Both the position numbers and the translations under genes were made by a program. Of a stretch of 40,699 bases of DNA, positions 17,801-24,353 are shown piece by piece. The notes under the pieces were generated by a model. The model searched no databases, was not told where the DNA came from, and saw only the letters and a list, made by a program, of their open reading frames with translations. Location of the stretch: positions 1-40,699 of the forward strand of contig CACYKH010000015.1 of NCBI GenBank assembly GCA_902774915.1, in the 5' to 3' direction. Source of the stretch: an uncultured Lachnospiraceae bacterium (GTDB lineage Bacteria > Bacillota > Clostridia > Lachnospirales > Lachnospiraceae). Position 1 is the first letter of the stretch; every line of letters begins with the position of its first letter.

Positions 17801-18631
17801 AATGAAGATGGATGTTATAAAATGTATCTTAAAGATGATAAACCATATGATTATTCACGTGACATTAGTATTGAAGTGGAGAGTCCTTCTACTGGACTGG
17901 AGATGAATATGTTAAAAATATATTGGTATTATTGTGGCCATAATGTTGATAAATACTTTATGTATGACGTGAAATTAACATATTTGGATTCGGATGCGAA
18001 TGAACAAACGGTTACATATCGAAGGAAATTTGATGGATTTAATCAGCCGGAATGGGGACAAGTTTCTACATATACGTTGTTCTATGATAAGATTGTTCCA
18101 CTAGATTCAGATGGAAATATCGTTTATCCAACAAAAATAGATGTGATTATGAGTATACTAGATGAAGATGGCAATTTAATAGATGACTCAAGATTAAATA
18201 AAACATATTTTATTAGCGCCATTACTTGGATTGATAAAAATAATAAAGAAAGAAAAATTGAAAATTCAACCAACAAGTATAAATTAAATGATACCGATCC
18301 AAGAAGTTATGTGACTGTAAATACGGATGCTTACATTGATGGAAAACCTTATCTTGTAGGAGAAGGAAGTCAAACTGAAGCAAAAGATCATTGGTCTAAA
18401 CAGTTATATGTAAAATCAGTTAGTGGTAGTTATAATCTTACTTATAAGAGAAATGGAGAGTTCAAGGACAATCTTATGACTACTGGATTGGACGCTGATT
18501 ATAGCCAAAATATATATGATGGCGAAGCGAAATGTGGGGCATTTGATTCTTGGTTTATGAATCAGTTTATCGATAATCCTACGTACTTTGGGCCTGATCA
18601 AGGCGGAAGGTTTGTCGACGCGGGTAATTGA
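11852..18631 (+). CDS. Giant modular prepilin with GLUG repeats (2259 aa)
   Basis: The prepilin leader ends at G20; cleavage before F21 would leave FTLIELLVVLVLLGI with Glu at mature position 5. A pilin-like region runs to about residue 215, followed by beta-rich linkers (about 245-640). From about 645 to 1715 the protein has some 17 clear and several degraded GLUG-type units (YVGGLIGYS, FVGGIAGG, YLGGVIGR), which in other proteins form a beta solenoid. The last 400 residues contain two related beta domains, near 1845-1965 and 2030-2165 (compare YKYLDSDGNEKTTTV with LTYLDSDANEQTVTY). There is no LPXTG or terminal anchor. RBS is weak, and the gene starts 10 bases after the previous stop, so translational coupling is likely. 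Probably a second pilus-borne adhesin; function is inferred. Confidence 0.87.
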   Translation: MTRFKMLHNRITEKLKDNSGFTLIELLVVLVLLGILLSVTIVGGLAWQDWAQFRQEEAVAEEIFFAAQNQMTDLDASGALNYKITSELKKGSDDTHTYNSMFYISNFENVVYAKNGDVEASYKLSDVWKNLNPQTEPGTILKLQASAGDYEAYLDGTLYDGTSSTEEKLGAKLLFDLVASYVSDKTVLNGSIIIEFSPESGQVFSVCYSDRANNLVYDDSPSDGDVSVMNRIIQEREKVMLGYYSIDQLTQKVRGRGKDVANLDFQIVNDEFLEFIITDKNNDLGTSDSLMFSIYDGKTSKEVMSFNIPSTIINSNKNIKDAVTNPALVTVDFPTNRGLYQKTSKEFIIPVYRVSTGEIHVIMDAADIQAESLAYSKSIYFDSSLKNSPDDDGTSDPFRKTYSFYRFGLSRDINYIYGEVCVGVPGGNNSIVPKTQPSYSHSNTSDEFHKDAEGDAPKGECTTFAKYDKSGDNVTIQLEKVRHLFNVRYETDYKSSDQKNIKNTFVLKSNMSWSTFVGKSGTTNHFLNSKCSGYVTGINYDGANISNDLIIEDDPSDTSNCPFPGFRKLDKNDTFTQGEDDKYVISDLKISITGNITYGVYDNNNEKISENCKESYASTQGEVAAFTANDSEGNNAARAGRMPLGLFAENLGTISNIILNRHVVNGLEQMKNSSRDIVYTCMVGGFAGNNIGKISNLTLLDSTGNDAASAKANISKVNGRTDVGGIIGRQSFGLPGASDEVTISGMTNYAKVSGLENIGGIVGRAYTRYVDGSEAESKDKNFGTIYGTAYYNGTSISSYEQIINRYCQYHDGYTITDTYKSMTGEEVSRNKTITIEKCKNRGLISGDELAYTELIEKNAKIYSKDRYGNGQATQKSIKACSFIGGIAGITADGVICDNNYLQALDSSNNRTSIYRSILSSYVNGGAGNVKVKECDSFVEYDLQNVSSIGDENTYKSLKYDNYVGGLIGYSRLTVIENCNTKPDDSIKKVDGVSQSYVLGNRFVGGLVGCSDLTRYDVGNATANSDGYNNRVYAATNYNNVVGKLYVGGIAGGFGIGGLEAQQNHPENFSFRNPSINAADNIERTPGEPIDRSESKTTPVLIKNILNTGAVLCIKNSYTTNPFYIGNTKPIGYTGYCGGIVGNAYARFSNADNIQSNNTKNFVLKLINNGTALSFDGLSWKESVDKLVDVEKNSKFGGNKVGGIVGFSCNENKINWNTDHSLYVDAVVFGEDYVGGLFGDTGEENRPFAYEMYPIKSNAQSSGMMVLGSDVVGGLYGRLPHDMILTNKKSIATSYTVIGRYAVGGYVGVHEFPGGRDHGRINASLEPVNNELVRVYGRCFVGGVLGYSSSVDIGIPETGKAINIDRISVGGDYFVGGIAGGLSNNSENGNNINFVKRINVGDNVEVNASCFAGGIAGLYNVNPYINWISYKSFTDIKNTNNEWVYKLASESCVYDDDDALSQTYDNVVIKDLGEESPFKKDTRATTIKFDDYDNDRITNKVNVTSELFAGGLFGFVPSGLDLTVEGFVNNGKIKANNSIESSGVKYSYLGGVIGRVPSGTKLINCANLQTGQENYNSVATYLGGLTEVNAGLISGKTDDNGTASAADYLVNKTNFNDYQSGGIAAFAGENSGTIQYCTNKASISSDSGLSGGIAAVNNDAGIIKYCINTGTIGKDTTQKSAGIVATPSGSDTINYCRNYGKINGVSRYGIAAGVVGSISKNLEASGLTENSLAHDPVANNTSSTLTNNFYISGAEESSGSSSAQPVLPKIENYGTVSYTVSVTGDTYISPNSLYDRTSDTPTSNKVQFYLGYGKGFDFVYDISREDGDENNRGVKMKDFNVVWFPYDTVTDISYKYSIIYKYLDSDGNEKTTTVDGITTSLYGQSSKVDCTTAPQEGEITQVILRMEYDEKMDELNHGSGGTNVLYGYVYWTDTNGKHFIMRNGENLSANQGYISFNSKVYAGNSQEINDGSNYFCDRSPSPNYNEDGCYKMYLKDDKPYDYSRDISIEVESPSTGLEMNMLKIYWYYCGHNVDKYFMYDVKLTYLDSDANEQTVTYRRKFDGFNQPEWGQVSTYTLFYDKIVPLDSDGNIVYPTKIDVIMSILDEDGNLIDDSRLNKTYFISAITWIDKNNKERKIENSTNKYKLNDTDPRSYVTVNTDAYIDGKPYLVGEGSQTEAKDHWSKQLYVKSVSGSYNLTYKRNGEFKDNLMTTGLDADYSQNIYDGEAKCGAFDSWFMNQFIDNPTYFGPDQGGRFVDAGN

Positions 18632-18651
18632 TTACATTAAGGAAGTTTTAT

Positions 18652-19452
18652 ATGAAAATTAGAATTAAAAATAAAACTTCATATCGAAGCAATCGTGGTG
18701 CATCTTTATTGATGGCGATTATTCTTATCGGAATCATTTTGGTGTTTGCATTTTCACTTTTATTAGTTTCGTACACACTTTATGCATCTCAGAACAAGAA
18801 GGTTTCAAGCCTTCGTTGTTCTGAGGCTGCAAATACTCTTAGTGTTGCGTTAGAAGAGGAATTGCAGGATCCGGATGCATGTGATAATAGTGCATTGTGG
18901 AAGTATCTAAGGTGTAATCTGTTAAATGATTATGATACATGGCCATATTATGATCCGAAGGAGAGTACCGGTCATGGCAAGAAAGAAGCGTATAGGTATT
19001 TTGATCTTTATGCAAATACCAATTATAATGCGAAATATGGTGCGGTAGATGGCTTTCCTGGTAGTCTGATGCTTTGTATTTATTGGACACCAAGTGATGA
19101 TACATTAAAAAATATGGGTTCTACTTCTTTTCTTGCAAAGACCATGTCTGAGAGGAATAATGCTAAACTTTATATTGAGATAATTGCAGAGTCAGGAAAT
19201 CAAAGCTATACCGTTACTAATGAGTACTTAATAAATGTAAGTCCGTTGGATCTGACTAAAGAAGAAGATCTAAAGCTTAGTAAAAAGATAAAAAAGATCA
19301 CGACCGATCAGTATAAGAGTGATGCAAGTACAGGTTGTATATATAATCCATATAAGTATGGAACAACTGAGAATAATACAATAGAGCTAGATTCGAATAA
19401 TTATATTAATGTAAAAGAACGATGGGATATATCTTTTGTTTCTAGAAAATGA
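18652..19452 (+). CDS. PilX/GspK-like minor pilin
   Basis: A 266-aa protein with a basic leader ending in NRG, then a hydrophobic helix beginning ASLLMAIILIGIILVF. The residue at mature position 5 would be Met rather than the conserved Glu. Loss of Glu5 is typical of GspK/PilX-type minor pilins, which in type II secretion sit at the very tip of the pseudopilus. The remainder is a soluble domain with four Cys. I choose the ATG at 18652, which has AAGGAAG 7-13 bases upstream; the frame extends 8 codons earlier without a better start. It lies 20 bases after the giant GLUG pilin gene and in the same operon. Confidence 0.75.
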   Translation: MKIRIKNKTSYRSNRGASLLMAIILIGIILVFAFSLLLVSYTLYASQNKKVSSLRCSEAANTLSVALEEELQDPDACDNSALWKYLRCNLLNDYDTWPYYDPKESTGHGKKEAYRYFDLYANTNYNAKYGAVDGFPGSLMLCIYWTPSDDTLKNMGSTSFLAKTMSERNNAKLYIEIIAESGNQSYTVTNEYLINVSPLDLTKEEDLKLSKKIKKITTDQYKSDASTGCIYNPYKYGTTENNTIELDSNNYINVKERWDISFVSRK

Positions 19453-19462
19453 GGATTGTTTG

Positions 19463-19927
19463 ATGAATTTTTGTAAGTTAAGAAAAAAACTTAAGTTAGA
19501 TAATAAAGGCAATACAATGTTTGAGACTCTTGTTGCCTTTGTTGTGCTGGCTATCATACTTGCTATTGTTTATCAAATGATTGCATTTTGCGGTGAATTA
19601 AGAATGAAAGCTACAGATACTGATAAGGCTCTTACGGAGTTTAATCAAAATATGTATAAAAAGAATATTCCTGAAAGTATTATAGAAGTTAAAGATAGAC
19701 ATAATGAGGATGGTGTGGAAGGTCCTCAGTTTTATCTAAGGGTTAGTACTAAAACGGATATTTCAAACATGAAGGATGTAAGCACATATTCAAGTGGTGA
19801 TGCTTATAGACTTAGGATGAATCAGTTGGCAGCGAAGTCATTACAACCGTCTGAGTCCATAAGAAATAGACTTGAAGCTGAAAAAGTAGTTACACCTAAT
19901 GCACTGCAGTTTTATTTTAGAAAATAA
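19463..19927 (+). CDS. PilV/GspI-like minor prepilin
   Basis: A 154-aa protein. Its leader ends in DNKG; cleavage at G16/N17 leaves NTMFETLVAFVVLAII with Glu at mature position 5. The 'ETLVAFVVLAI' core is typical of the GspI/PilV group. The start at 19463 has GAGGA 7-12 bases upstream and lies 10 bases after the previous stop; the frame opens 9 codons earlier inside the preceding gene, with no RBS. Likely part of a tip-initiating minor pilin complex with its two neighbours. Confidence 0.75.
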   Translation: MNFCKLRKKLKLDNKGNTMFETLVAFVVLAIILAIVYQMIAFCGELRMKATDTDKALTEFNQNMYKKNIPESIIEVKDRHNEDGVEGPQFYLRVSTKTDISNMKDVSTYSSGDAYRLRMNQLAAKSLQPSESIRNRLEAEKVVTPNALQFYFRK

Positions 19928-19949
19928 TTAATGATTGTTGGAGAATGCT

Positions 19950-20615
19950 ATGTTTAAAATAAAGCATAACAACAGAATAGATAATAAAGGTACTACTCTC
20001 ATCGAGATGCTAGTATGTTTTATGATGCTTGCAATTTTTCTTACAGCAGCGTTCTCGGTTATTACTCATATCTCAAAAATTTATTATCAAGTAAAGGGTG
20101 AAACATACGGCAAGCAGGTTTCTGATATACTTTTAACAAAGATACAGTCAGAGGTTGAGGGTGCCAAGACTGGAGAGGATGTTATTTATATTGATGGAGA
20201 TACAAGTAAGACAGTAGGAACCTCAATGAAGTTCTATGATAAAACAAATACTCAGGTTGAATTATCTACGAACAATAACGTATTTCAGATAACATATTTT
20301 GGTTATAAGGATGAGACGGATCCGACAGGTAAAAGTGATAGAGTGACTAATATATGGAAGTTTGATAAAAATGTTTATAATAGTTTTTATATTAAGAACC
20401 TTACTTATGTGAAGGCTAGCACTATAGGTTCTGGAACTAATAAGTCATTGGCAGAGAGTTATGGCATTTCTGCTTCTGATGGGGAATATGGTGATGATGT
20501 TATGCTAGTTCTTCTGGAACTCGATAGTCATCATTATGGTAGCTACAAAACCTATAGATTCGTAAGAATGTACAACGTGGATCCTAATCCATCTGGCGGT
20601 GGAACGAATCCATAA
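19950..20615 (+). CDS. PilW/GspJ-like minor prepilin
   Basis: A 221-aa protein with a leader ending in DNKG; cleavage at G14/T15 leaves TTLIEMLVCFMMLAIF with Glu at mature position 5. The length and the helix core fit GspJ/PilW-like minor pilins. The ATG at 19950 is preceded by GGAGA (19940-19944); the frame opens 5 codons earlier without an RBS. Together with the two preceding genes it makes a K-I-J-like trio, which in type II secretion and type IV pilus systems starts fibre assembly and caps the tip. Confidence 0.75.
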   Translation: MFKIKHNNRIDNKGTTLIEMLVCFMMLAIFLTAAFSVITHISKIYYQVKGETYGKQVSDILLTKIQSEVEGAKTGEDVIYIDGDTSKTVGTSMKFYDKTNTQVELSTNNNVFQITYFGYKDETDPTGKSDRVTNIWKFDKNVYNSFYIKNLTYVKASTIGSGTNKSLAESYGISASDGEYGDDVMLVLLELDSHHYGSYKTYRFVRMYNVDPNPSGGGTNP

Positions 20616-20674
20616 ACAAGTTATAAATGGGGAAGTAACTGAAAATCGAGACTATTTAAAAATGTGGGTGTGGT

Positions 20675-21115
20675 ATGGACAATACAAAATCTAAATTCAA
20701 CATAGTCAATACTGTCAAAATAATATTGATAGCTATTGGAATTCTTATGATTATTACAGCTTTGGCTGCGTTCATTAAATTGAAGGCAGGGGCCAGAGTT
20801 GCTCTTCGTGATGCAAAGGATGTCCAGATGGCACTCGAGACAACGGATGTCGAGATGTATGCCAGTGGCAAAACTATTTATAACCCCCAAAAAGCATATG
20901 GAATTGAAGATGGTGTAAAAGAGAAAGTTGAGGAGATAGCATTTGTTGAAGGCAAATACTATGTCACATCTTATAATTTGGCCAGTCGAGAGATAACCGG
21001 ATTTAAATACCGTGTAGGTAATTACGTGGTTTATTATAATAAGAGTAATGACAAGGTAAAATGGGATGTGGATTACATTCTCCGTGTTTATACTTTCGAA
21101 GATAAGGATGAATAG
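20675..21115 (+). CDS. Small membrane-anchored pilin-like protein without a prepilin signal
   Basis: I cannot assign this 146-aa protein to a named family. It has an N-terminal hydrophobic segment (about residues 14-36) followed by a helix reading ARVALRDAKDVQMALETTD, like the amphipathic part of a pilin alpha-1 helix, and then a small beta-rich domain ending VDYILRVYTF. There is no Gly-Phe cleavage site and no Glu5, so it would stay inserted by its uncleaved helix. It starts 59 bases after the PilW-like gene and ends 2 bases before the prepilin-peptidase-like gene, so it belongs to the operon. Possible roles are an assembly accessory protein or a non-cleaved pseudopilin. Confidence 0.7.
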   Translation: MDNTKSKFNIVNTVKIILIAIGILMIITALAAFIKLKAGARVALRDAKDVQMALETTDVEMYASGKTIYNPQKAYGIEDGVKEKVEEIAFVEGKYYVTSYNLASREITGFKYRVGNYVVYYNKSNDKVKWDVDYILRVYTFEDKDE

Positions 21116-21117
21116 AC

Positions 21118-21543
21118 GTGTATTTGTGGCTTGAAGTAACAATTATAATAGCGAGGGTTTTGATAGAAACCATATTTTTTGCTATTGGAGCTAGCATCTT
21201 TTCTTTCTTAAATGTAGTCATATACAGACTGCCTAGGAAGATGCAATTTACACTCGGTAGTTCCATGTGCACCAGTTGTAAGCATAAGTTGGAGGCAAAA
21301 GATCTAATTCCTATTATTTCGTGGGTCAGCCTTAAAGGTAGATGCAGATATTGTGGGGAAAAGATTTCGGCCAGGTATACTATAGTAGAAGTGGTTGGCG
21401 GCATTTCTGCTGTTCTGTGTACTGTTTTAATTGGTATCAATCTATGGGCTCTGATGGCATTTATTATATCAGGGTTTGTAGTTGTAACAGGATACATTAT
21501 ATACGACAAGGTCAGGGGCAAGAATCCTGAAAAAGTCGAGTAG
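21118..21543 (+). CDS. Half-size prepilin peptidase: A24 N-terminal (methyltransferase) domain only
   Basis: A 141-aa protein starting at a GTG with AAGGA (21104-21108) nine bases upstream. It carries the N-terminal domain of type IV prepilin peptidases: a first membrane span, SFLNVVIYRLPR, zinc-type Cys51-x2-Cys54 and Cys76-x2-Cys79, IPIISWVSLKGRC and ISARYTIVE, then about two hydrophobic segments. The protein stops before the aspartyl protease half; the second catalytic motif GxGD is absent and only one candidate Asp (D130) is left. In full enzymes this first half is linked to N-methylation of the processed pilin, and the second half cuts. A separate peptidase must therefore act elsewhere in the genome, or this is a vestige. 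No frame downstream restores the missing half. Confidence 0.82.
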   Translation: MYLWLEVTIIIARVLIETIFFAIGASIFSFLNVVIYRLPRKMQFTLGSSMCTSCKHKLEAKDLIPIISWVSLKGRCRYCGEKISARYTIVEVVGGISAVLCTVLIGINLWALMAFIISGFVVVTGYIIYDKVRGKNPEKVE

Positions 21544-21554
21544 GTAACTTTTGG

Positions 21555-21583
21555 TTGACATAATCAGTGTTGCAACTTAAAAT
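21555..21583 (+). promoter_or_regulatory. Near-consensus promoter of the pilus assembly-machine operon
   Basis: TTGACA (21555-21560), exactly 17 bases, TAAAAT (21578-21583), 40 bases before pilC. It separates the pilin operon from the machinery operon. Confidence 0.7.
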
Positions 21584-21622
21584 GATTATGGGAAAATGCA
21601 TAATTGTGGGATGGAATGAGTT

Positions 21623-22831
21623 ATGGCAGTAAGCTATAGGTACAGAGCTCAGAATACTGATGGTAAGATTATCACTGGTGAGCTTAAGGCCAACGATGAA
21701 GCGGAGCTTCACAGCAAACTGAAAAATGACGGTATGCTTCTTATGGAAGCAAAAGAAGTCACAAAGGGTAAATCGATTCACAGGAAGTTAAAGTATGACA
21801 GGGTTTCAGATTTTGCAAGAAACCTCGGAAAGCTTCTTGGGGCCGGCGTTACCCTTGTTCGTGCGCTTAGAATAATTTCAGAAGATGAATCAATACCTGA
21901 AAGAGAAAGAAAGATATATGCAGATATCCTTCGTCTCGTTCGTTCTGGTATGACTCTTTCTGATGCAATGGAAGAACAGGGTGGATGTTTTCCTGCGCTT
22001 TTCGTTAATATGATTCGAAGTGCAGAGAGTGGCGGTAACATGGATCAGACAGCCAGCAACATGGCTGAGTATTATAGTAAAGAGTACAGACTCCAGCAAA
22101 AGATAAAGAGTTCTACTACTTATCCAAAGATTCTTGGAGTTCTGATAGTAATAGTAGTAATCGTACTTATGGGATTTGTACTTCCACAGTTTGATTCGCT
22201 TTTCTCTATGATGGATGATCTTCCTGTTGCCACAAAGATACTTATGGCAATAAGTGATTTTGTATCACATAAATGGTATCTCCTTATATTCTTCGCAATC
22301 ATTTTGTTTATGGCATATAAGGTTCTTGTATCCATCCCTGGAGTAAGATTGGTACTTGATAAATGGGAGATACATATTCCTAAGATAGGTAAGCTGAGAA
22401 AAATCATATATACAGCAAGATTCTCAAGAACACTTGCAAGTATGTACGGAGCAGGTATCCCTATCGTAACATGTCTTCAGATTGCTAAAACTACGATTGG
22501 TAATTCTTATATAGAAAGTCAGTTTGATAATCTTATTGCGGAGATAAGAGGTGGTAAGCCACTTTCAGATGGGCTTGCTGAAATAGATGGATTTGTTAAA
22601 AAGCTCTCATCATCAGTATCTGTCGGTGAGGAAACTGGAGCACTTGATCATATGCTTGTTTCTATCGCTGACCAGATGGATTACGATAGTGAGATTGCTA
22701 TAGAAAAACTTGTTGCAATGGTTGAGCCAATAATGATCGTTGTTATGGCTGCAATAGTTGGATTCATTATGATTGCAGTTATCCAGCCTATTTACGGTTC
22801 TTATCAGTCAATTGCTAATCAGGGTAAATAA
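21623..22831 (+). CDS. pilC: Type IV pilus inner-membrane platform protein PilC
   Basis: Polytopic platform protein of the GspF/PilC family, which couples the PilB motor to extraction and polymerisation of pilins. The 402 residues hold two repeats of the T2SSF domain, with FARNLGKLLGAGVTLVRALRI opening the first (about 60-185) and FSRTLASMYGAGIPIVTCLQI the second (about 265-390). Three membrane segments are visible near 165-187, 215-240 and 370-393. Size is normal for the family. The RBS is weak. First gene of a machinery operon with its own promoter; 41 bases separate it from the next gene. Confidence 0.95.
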   Translation: MAVSYRYRAQNTDGKIITGELKANDEAELHSKLKNDGMLLMEAKEVTKGKSIHRKLKYDRVSDFARNLGKLLGAGVTLVRALRIISEDESIPERERKIYADILRLVRSGMTLSDAMEEQGGCFPALFVNMIRSAESGGNMDQTASNMAEYYSKEYRLQQKIKSSTTYPKILGVLIVIVVIVLMGFVLPQFDSLFSMMDDLPVATKILMAISDFVSHKWYLLIFFAIILFMAYKVLVSIPGVRLVLDKWEIHIPKIGKLRKIIYTARFSRTLASMYGAGIPIVTCLQIAKTTIGNSYIESQFDNLIAEIRGGKPLSDGLAEIDGFVKKLSSSVSVGEETGALDHMLVSIADQMDYDSEIAIEKLVAMVEPIMIVVMAAIVGFIMIAVIQPIYGSYQSIANQGK

Positions 22832-22872
22832 ATGTGTTCTGATTACAGAATGCATTTGAAAGGAAAAAGTGT

Positions 22873-24342
22873 ATGAGTGTAAGTGTTTATTTTTCAAACC
22901 AGATAGTGCAGATAGCTGTCGGCACCAGAGCTAAAAAGGGCTCGCTGAAGTCAGTTTATACCACTATGGCTCCAGAGGGCAGTATCATCAATGGTATTGT
23001 TATGGATGCCGATGCACTGGGGGCACACATTCAGAGATTTTGGGAGGCTAATAACATTCCAAAGAAGGATGTGTATCTGGTACTTAACAGTAACAAAATT
23101 GCAGGAAAGAATCTTGGCGTTCCAAATATGAATGGAAAGAAGACTCTTGAGTTTATTCTTAGAGAGTTTGCTGATATGCAGCGTGAGGACGAGGAAAATA
23201 CCATAGCCTACACGCCTATTGGAGTCGACAAGAAAACTAAAGTAAGACAGCTTTATGCAGAAATGGCTCCAAAGGAGCAGCTGAGAGAATTCATGTCTAT
23301 CTTTGCTAAGATGGGAATAGTGCTGAAAGGTATTATATCTAGTGAAGGTAGTATCATTGGATACGCTCAAATGACACTTGCAAAGAGATGCAGTACATTT
23401 ATCCTTCAGATTATAAATGGTAACCTGGTGTCAAATGTCCTCTTCGTTGATGGAAAGTTCAGATACTTCAACTCGGTTCGTTGTTTCAATGAACCTGGTA
23501 CGGCAGAGTATCTTGATGACCTGGCTCGTTCGCTGAATCAGTTAGAGCAGTTTATGAATGCTGAGAAGATTCAGTCACGAGTAGAGAGAATATATGTAGC
23601 AGGAACTGATAATAATAACCTTAACGCTTATGCTCAGGTTGTTAGAGAAAACGGTGTTGATGCTATGCCTGAGCTTGTTAATACAGGACTCAGTACTGAT
23701 CCAAGACTTCTTCATGAGTCTCAGACGGCATTATTTGCAGTCAGTGGTCTTTTTGATCAGGGACCAGAAAGTAACTTCCTTACGCACTTCAGTCTTAAGG
23801 ATGATTCAGCTGATAGGATGGATCCACAGATCAAGAAATATGTGGTTTCTGTAGTTACAACACTTGTTGTTATGCTGATTGCATTTGGTATAGCTCTTAC
23901 AATGAGACTTATACGAGAAGGTAGATACGAGGATGCAAAGAATTATAATGACAGTCCTTCGGTTATGATGGAAGTTGCTTCTTATGATCAGGCTATCCAA
24001 GACAGAGATGCAATGCTTGCAAAGTATAATTCTATTAATACAGTAGTTGATACACTGGATTCTTATCCGGTTTGCACGGATGATGTTATCGATATTATAG
24101 AAGAAACAGCAAGAGGTTATGCAAAGATAGAAATCCTGAGTTTCAATGCGGAAGAGGGTAAGGTTACATTCTCTGCTAAGTCAGATAATGTTAATGATAT
24201 TTACAAATACATAGATAAGCTTCTCGCCGAGGAGATATTTATGAATGTTGATCATACTGGTTACACCTATGATGAGTCTGAGAAGATGTATGATATCCAC
24301 GTTGACTGTACACTTGCTGAATCCGTAGGCAGATCTGAGTAA
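22873..24342 (+). CDS. PilM-PilN fusion protein
   Basis: A 489-aa protein. Residues 1 to about 320 resemble the actin-like cytoplasmic PilM/GspL domain (start MSVSVYFSNQIVQIAVG, later IYVAGTDNNNL). One membrane span lies at about 323-345 (VVTTLVVMLIAFGIALTM), followed by a helical stretch and a small alpha-beta domain (about 395-489) of the PilN/GspL-periplasmic type. In most systems PilM is soluble and docks on a short N-terminal peptide of PilN; here both are one chain, as in GspL of type II secretion. AAAGGA precedes the ATG. Its place between pilC and pilO supports the assignment, which rests on layout because sequence similarity is low. Confidence 0.8.
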   Translation: MSVSVYFSNQIVQIAVGTRAKKGSLKSVYTTMAPEGSIINGIVMDADALGAHIQRFWEANNIPKKDVYLVLNSNKIAGKNLGVPNMNGKKTLEFILREFADMQREDEENTIAYTPIGVDKKTKVRQLYAEMAPKEQLREFMSIFAKMGIVLKGIISSEGSIIGYAQMTLAKRCSTFILQIINGNLVSNVLFVDGKFRYFNSVRCFNEPGTAEYLDDLARSLNQLEQFMNAEKIQSRVERIYVAGTDNNNLNAYAQVVRENGVDAMPELVNTGLSTDPRLLHESQTALFAVSGLFDQGPESNFLTHFSLKDDSADRMDPQIKKYVVSVVTTLVVMLIAFGIALTMRLIREGRYEDAKNYNDSPSVMMEVASYDQAIQDRDAMLAKYNSINTVVDTLDSYPVCTDDVIDIIEETARGYAKIEILSFNAEEGKVTFSAKSDNVNDIYKYIDKLLAEEIFMNVDHTGYTYDESEKMYDIHVDCTLAESVGRSE

Positions 24343-24353
24343 AGGAGGTTTTT

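Noticed and set aside
7120-18631. Sortase-anchored adhesins
   Set aside because: Neither giant protein has LPXTG or a hydrophobic C-terminal tail; both have clear prepilin leaders.
7120-18631. CRISPR array or tandem DNA repeats
   Set aside because: The repetition is at protein level (DUF285 and GLUG units) with diverged codons; there are no constant-length identical DNA repeats with spacers.
21544-21622. Frameshift hiding the missing protease half of the prepilin peptidase
   Set aside because: The 79 bases contain a promoter and lead straight into pilC; no frame encodes GxGD or the expected membrane helices.
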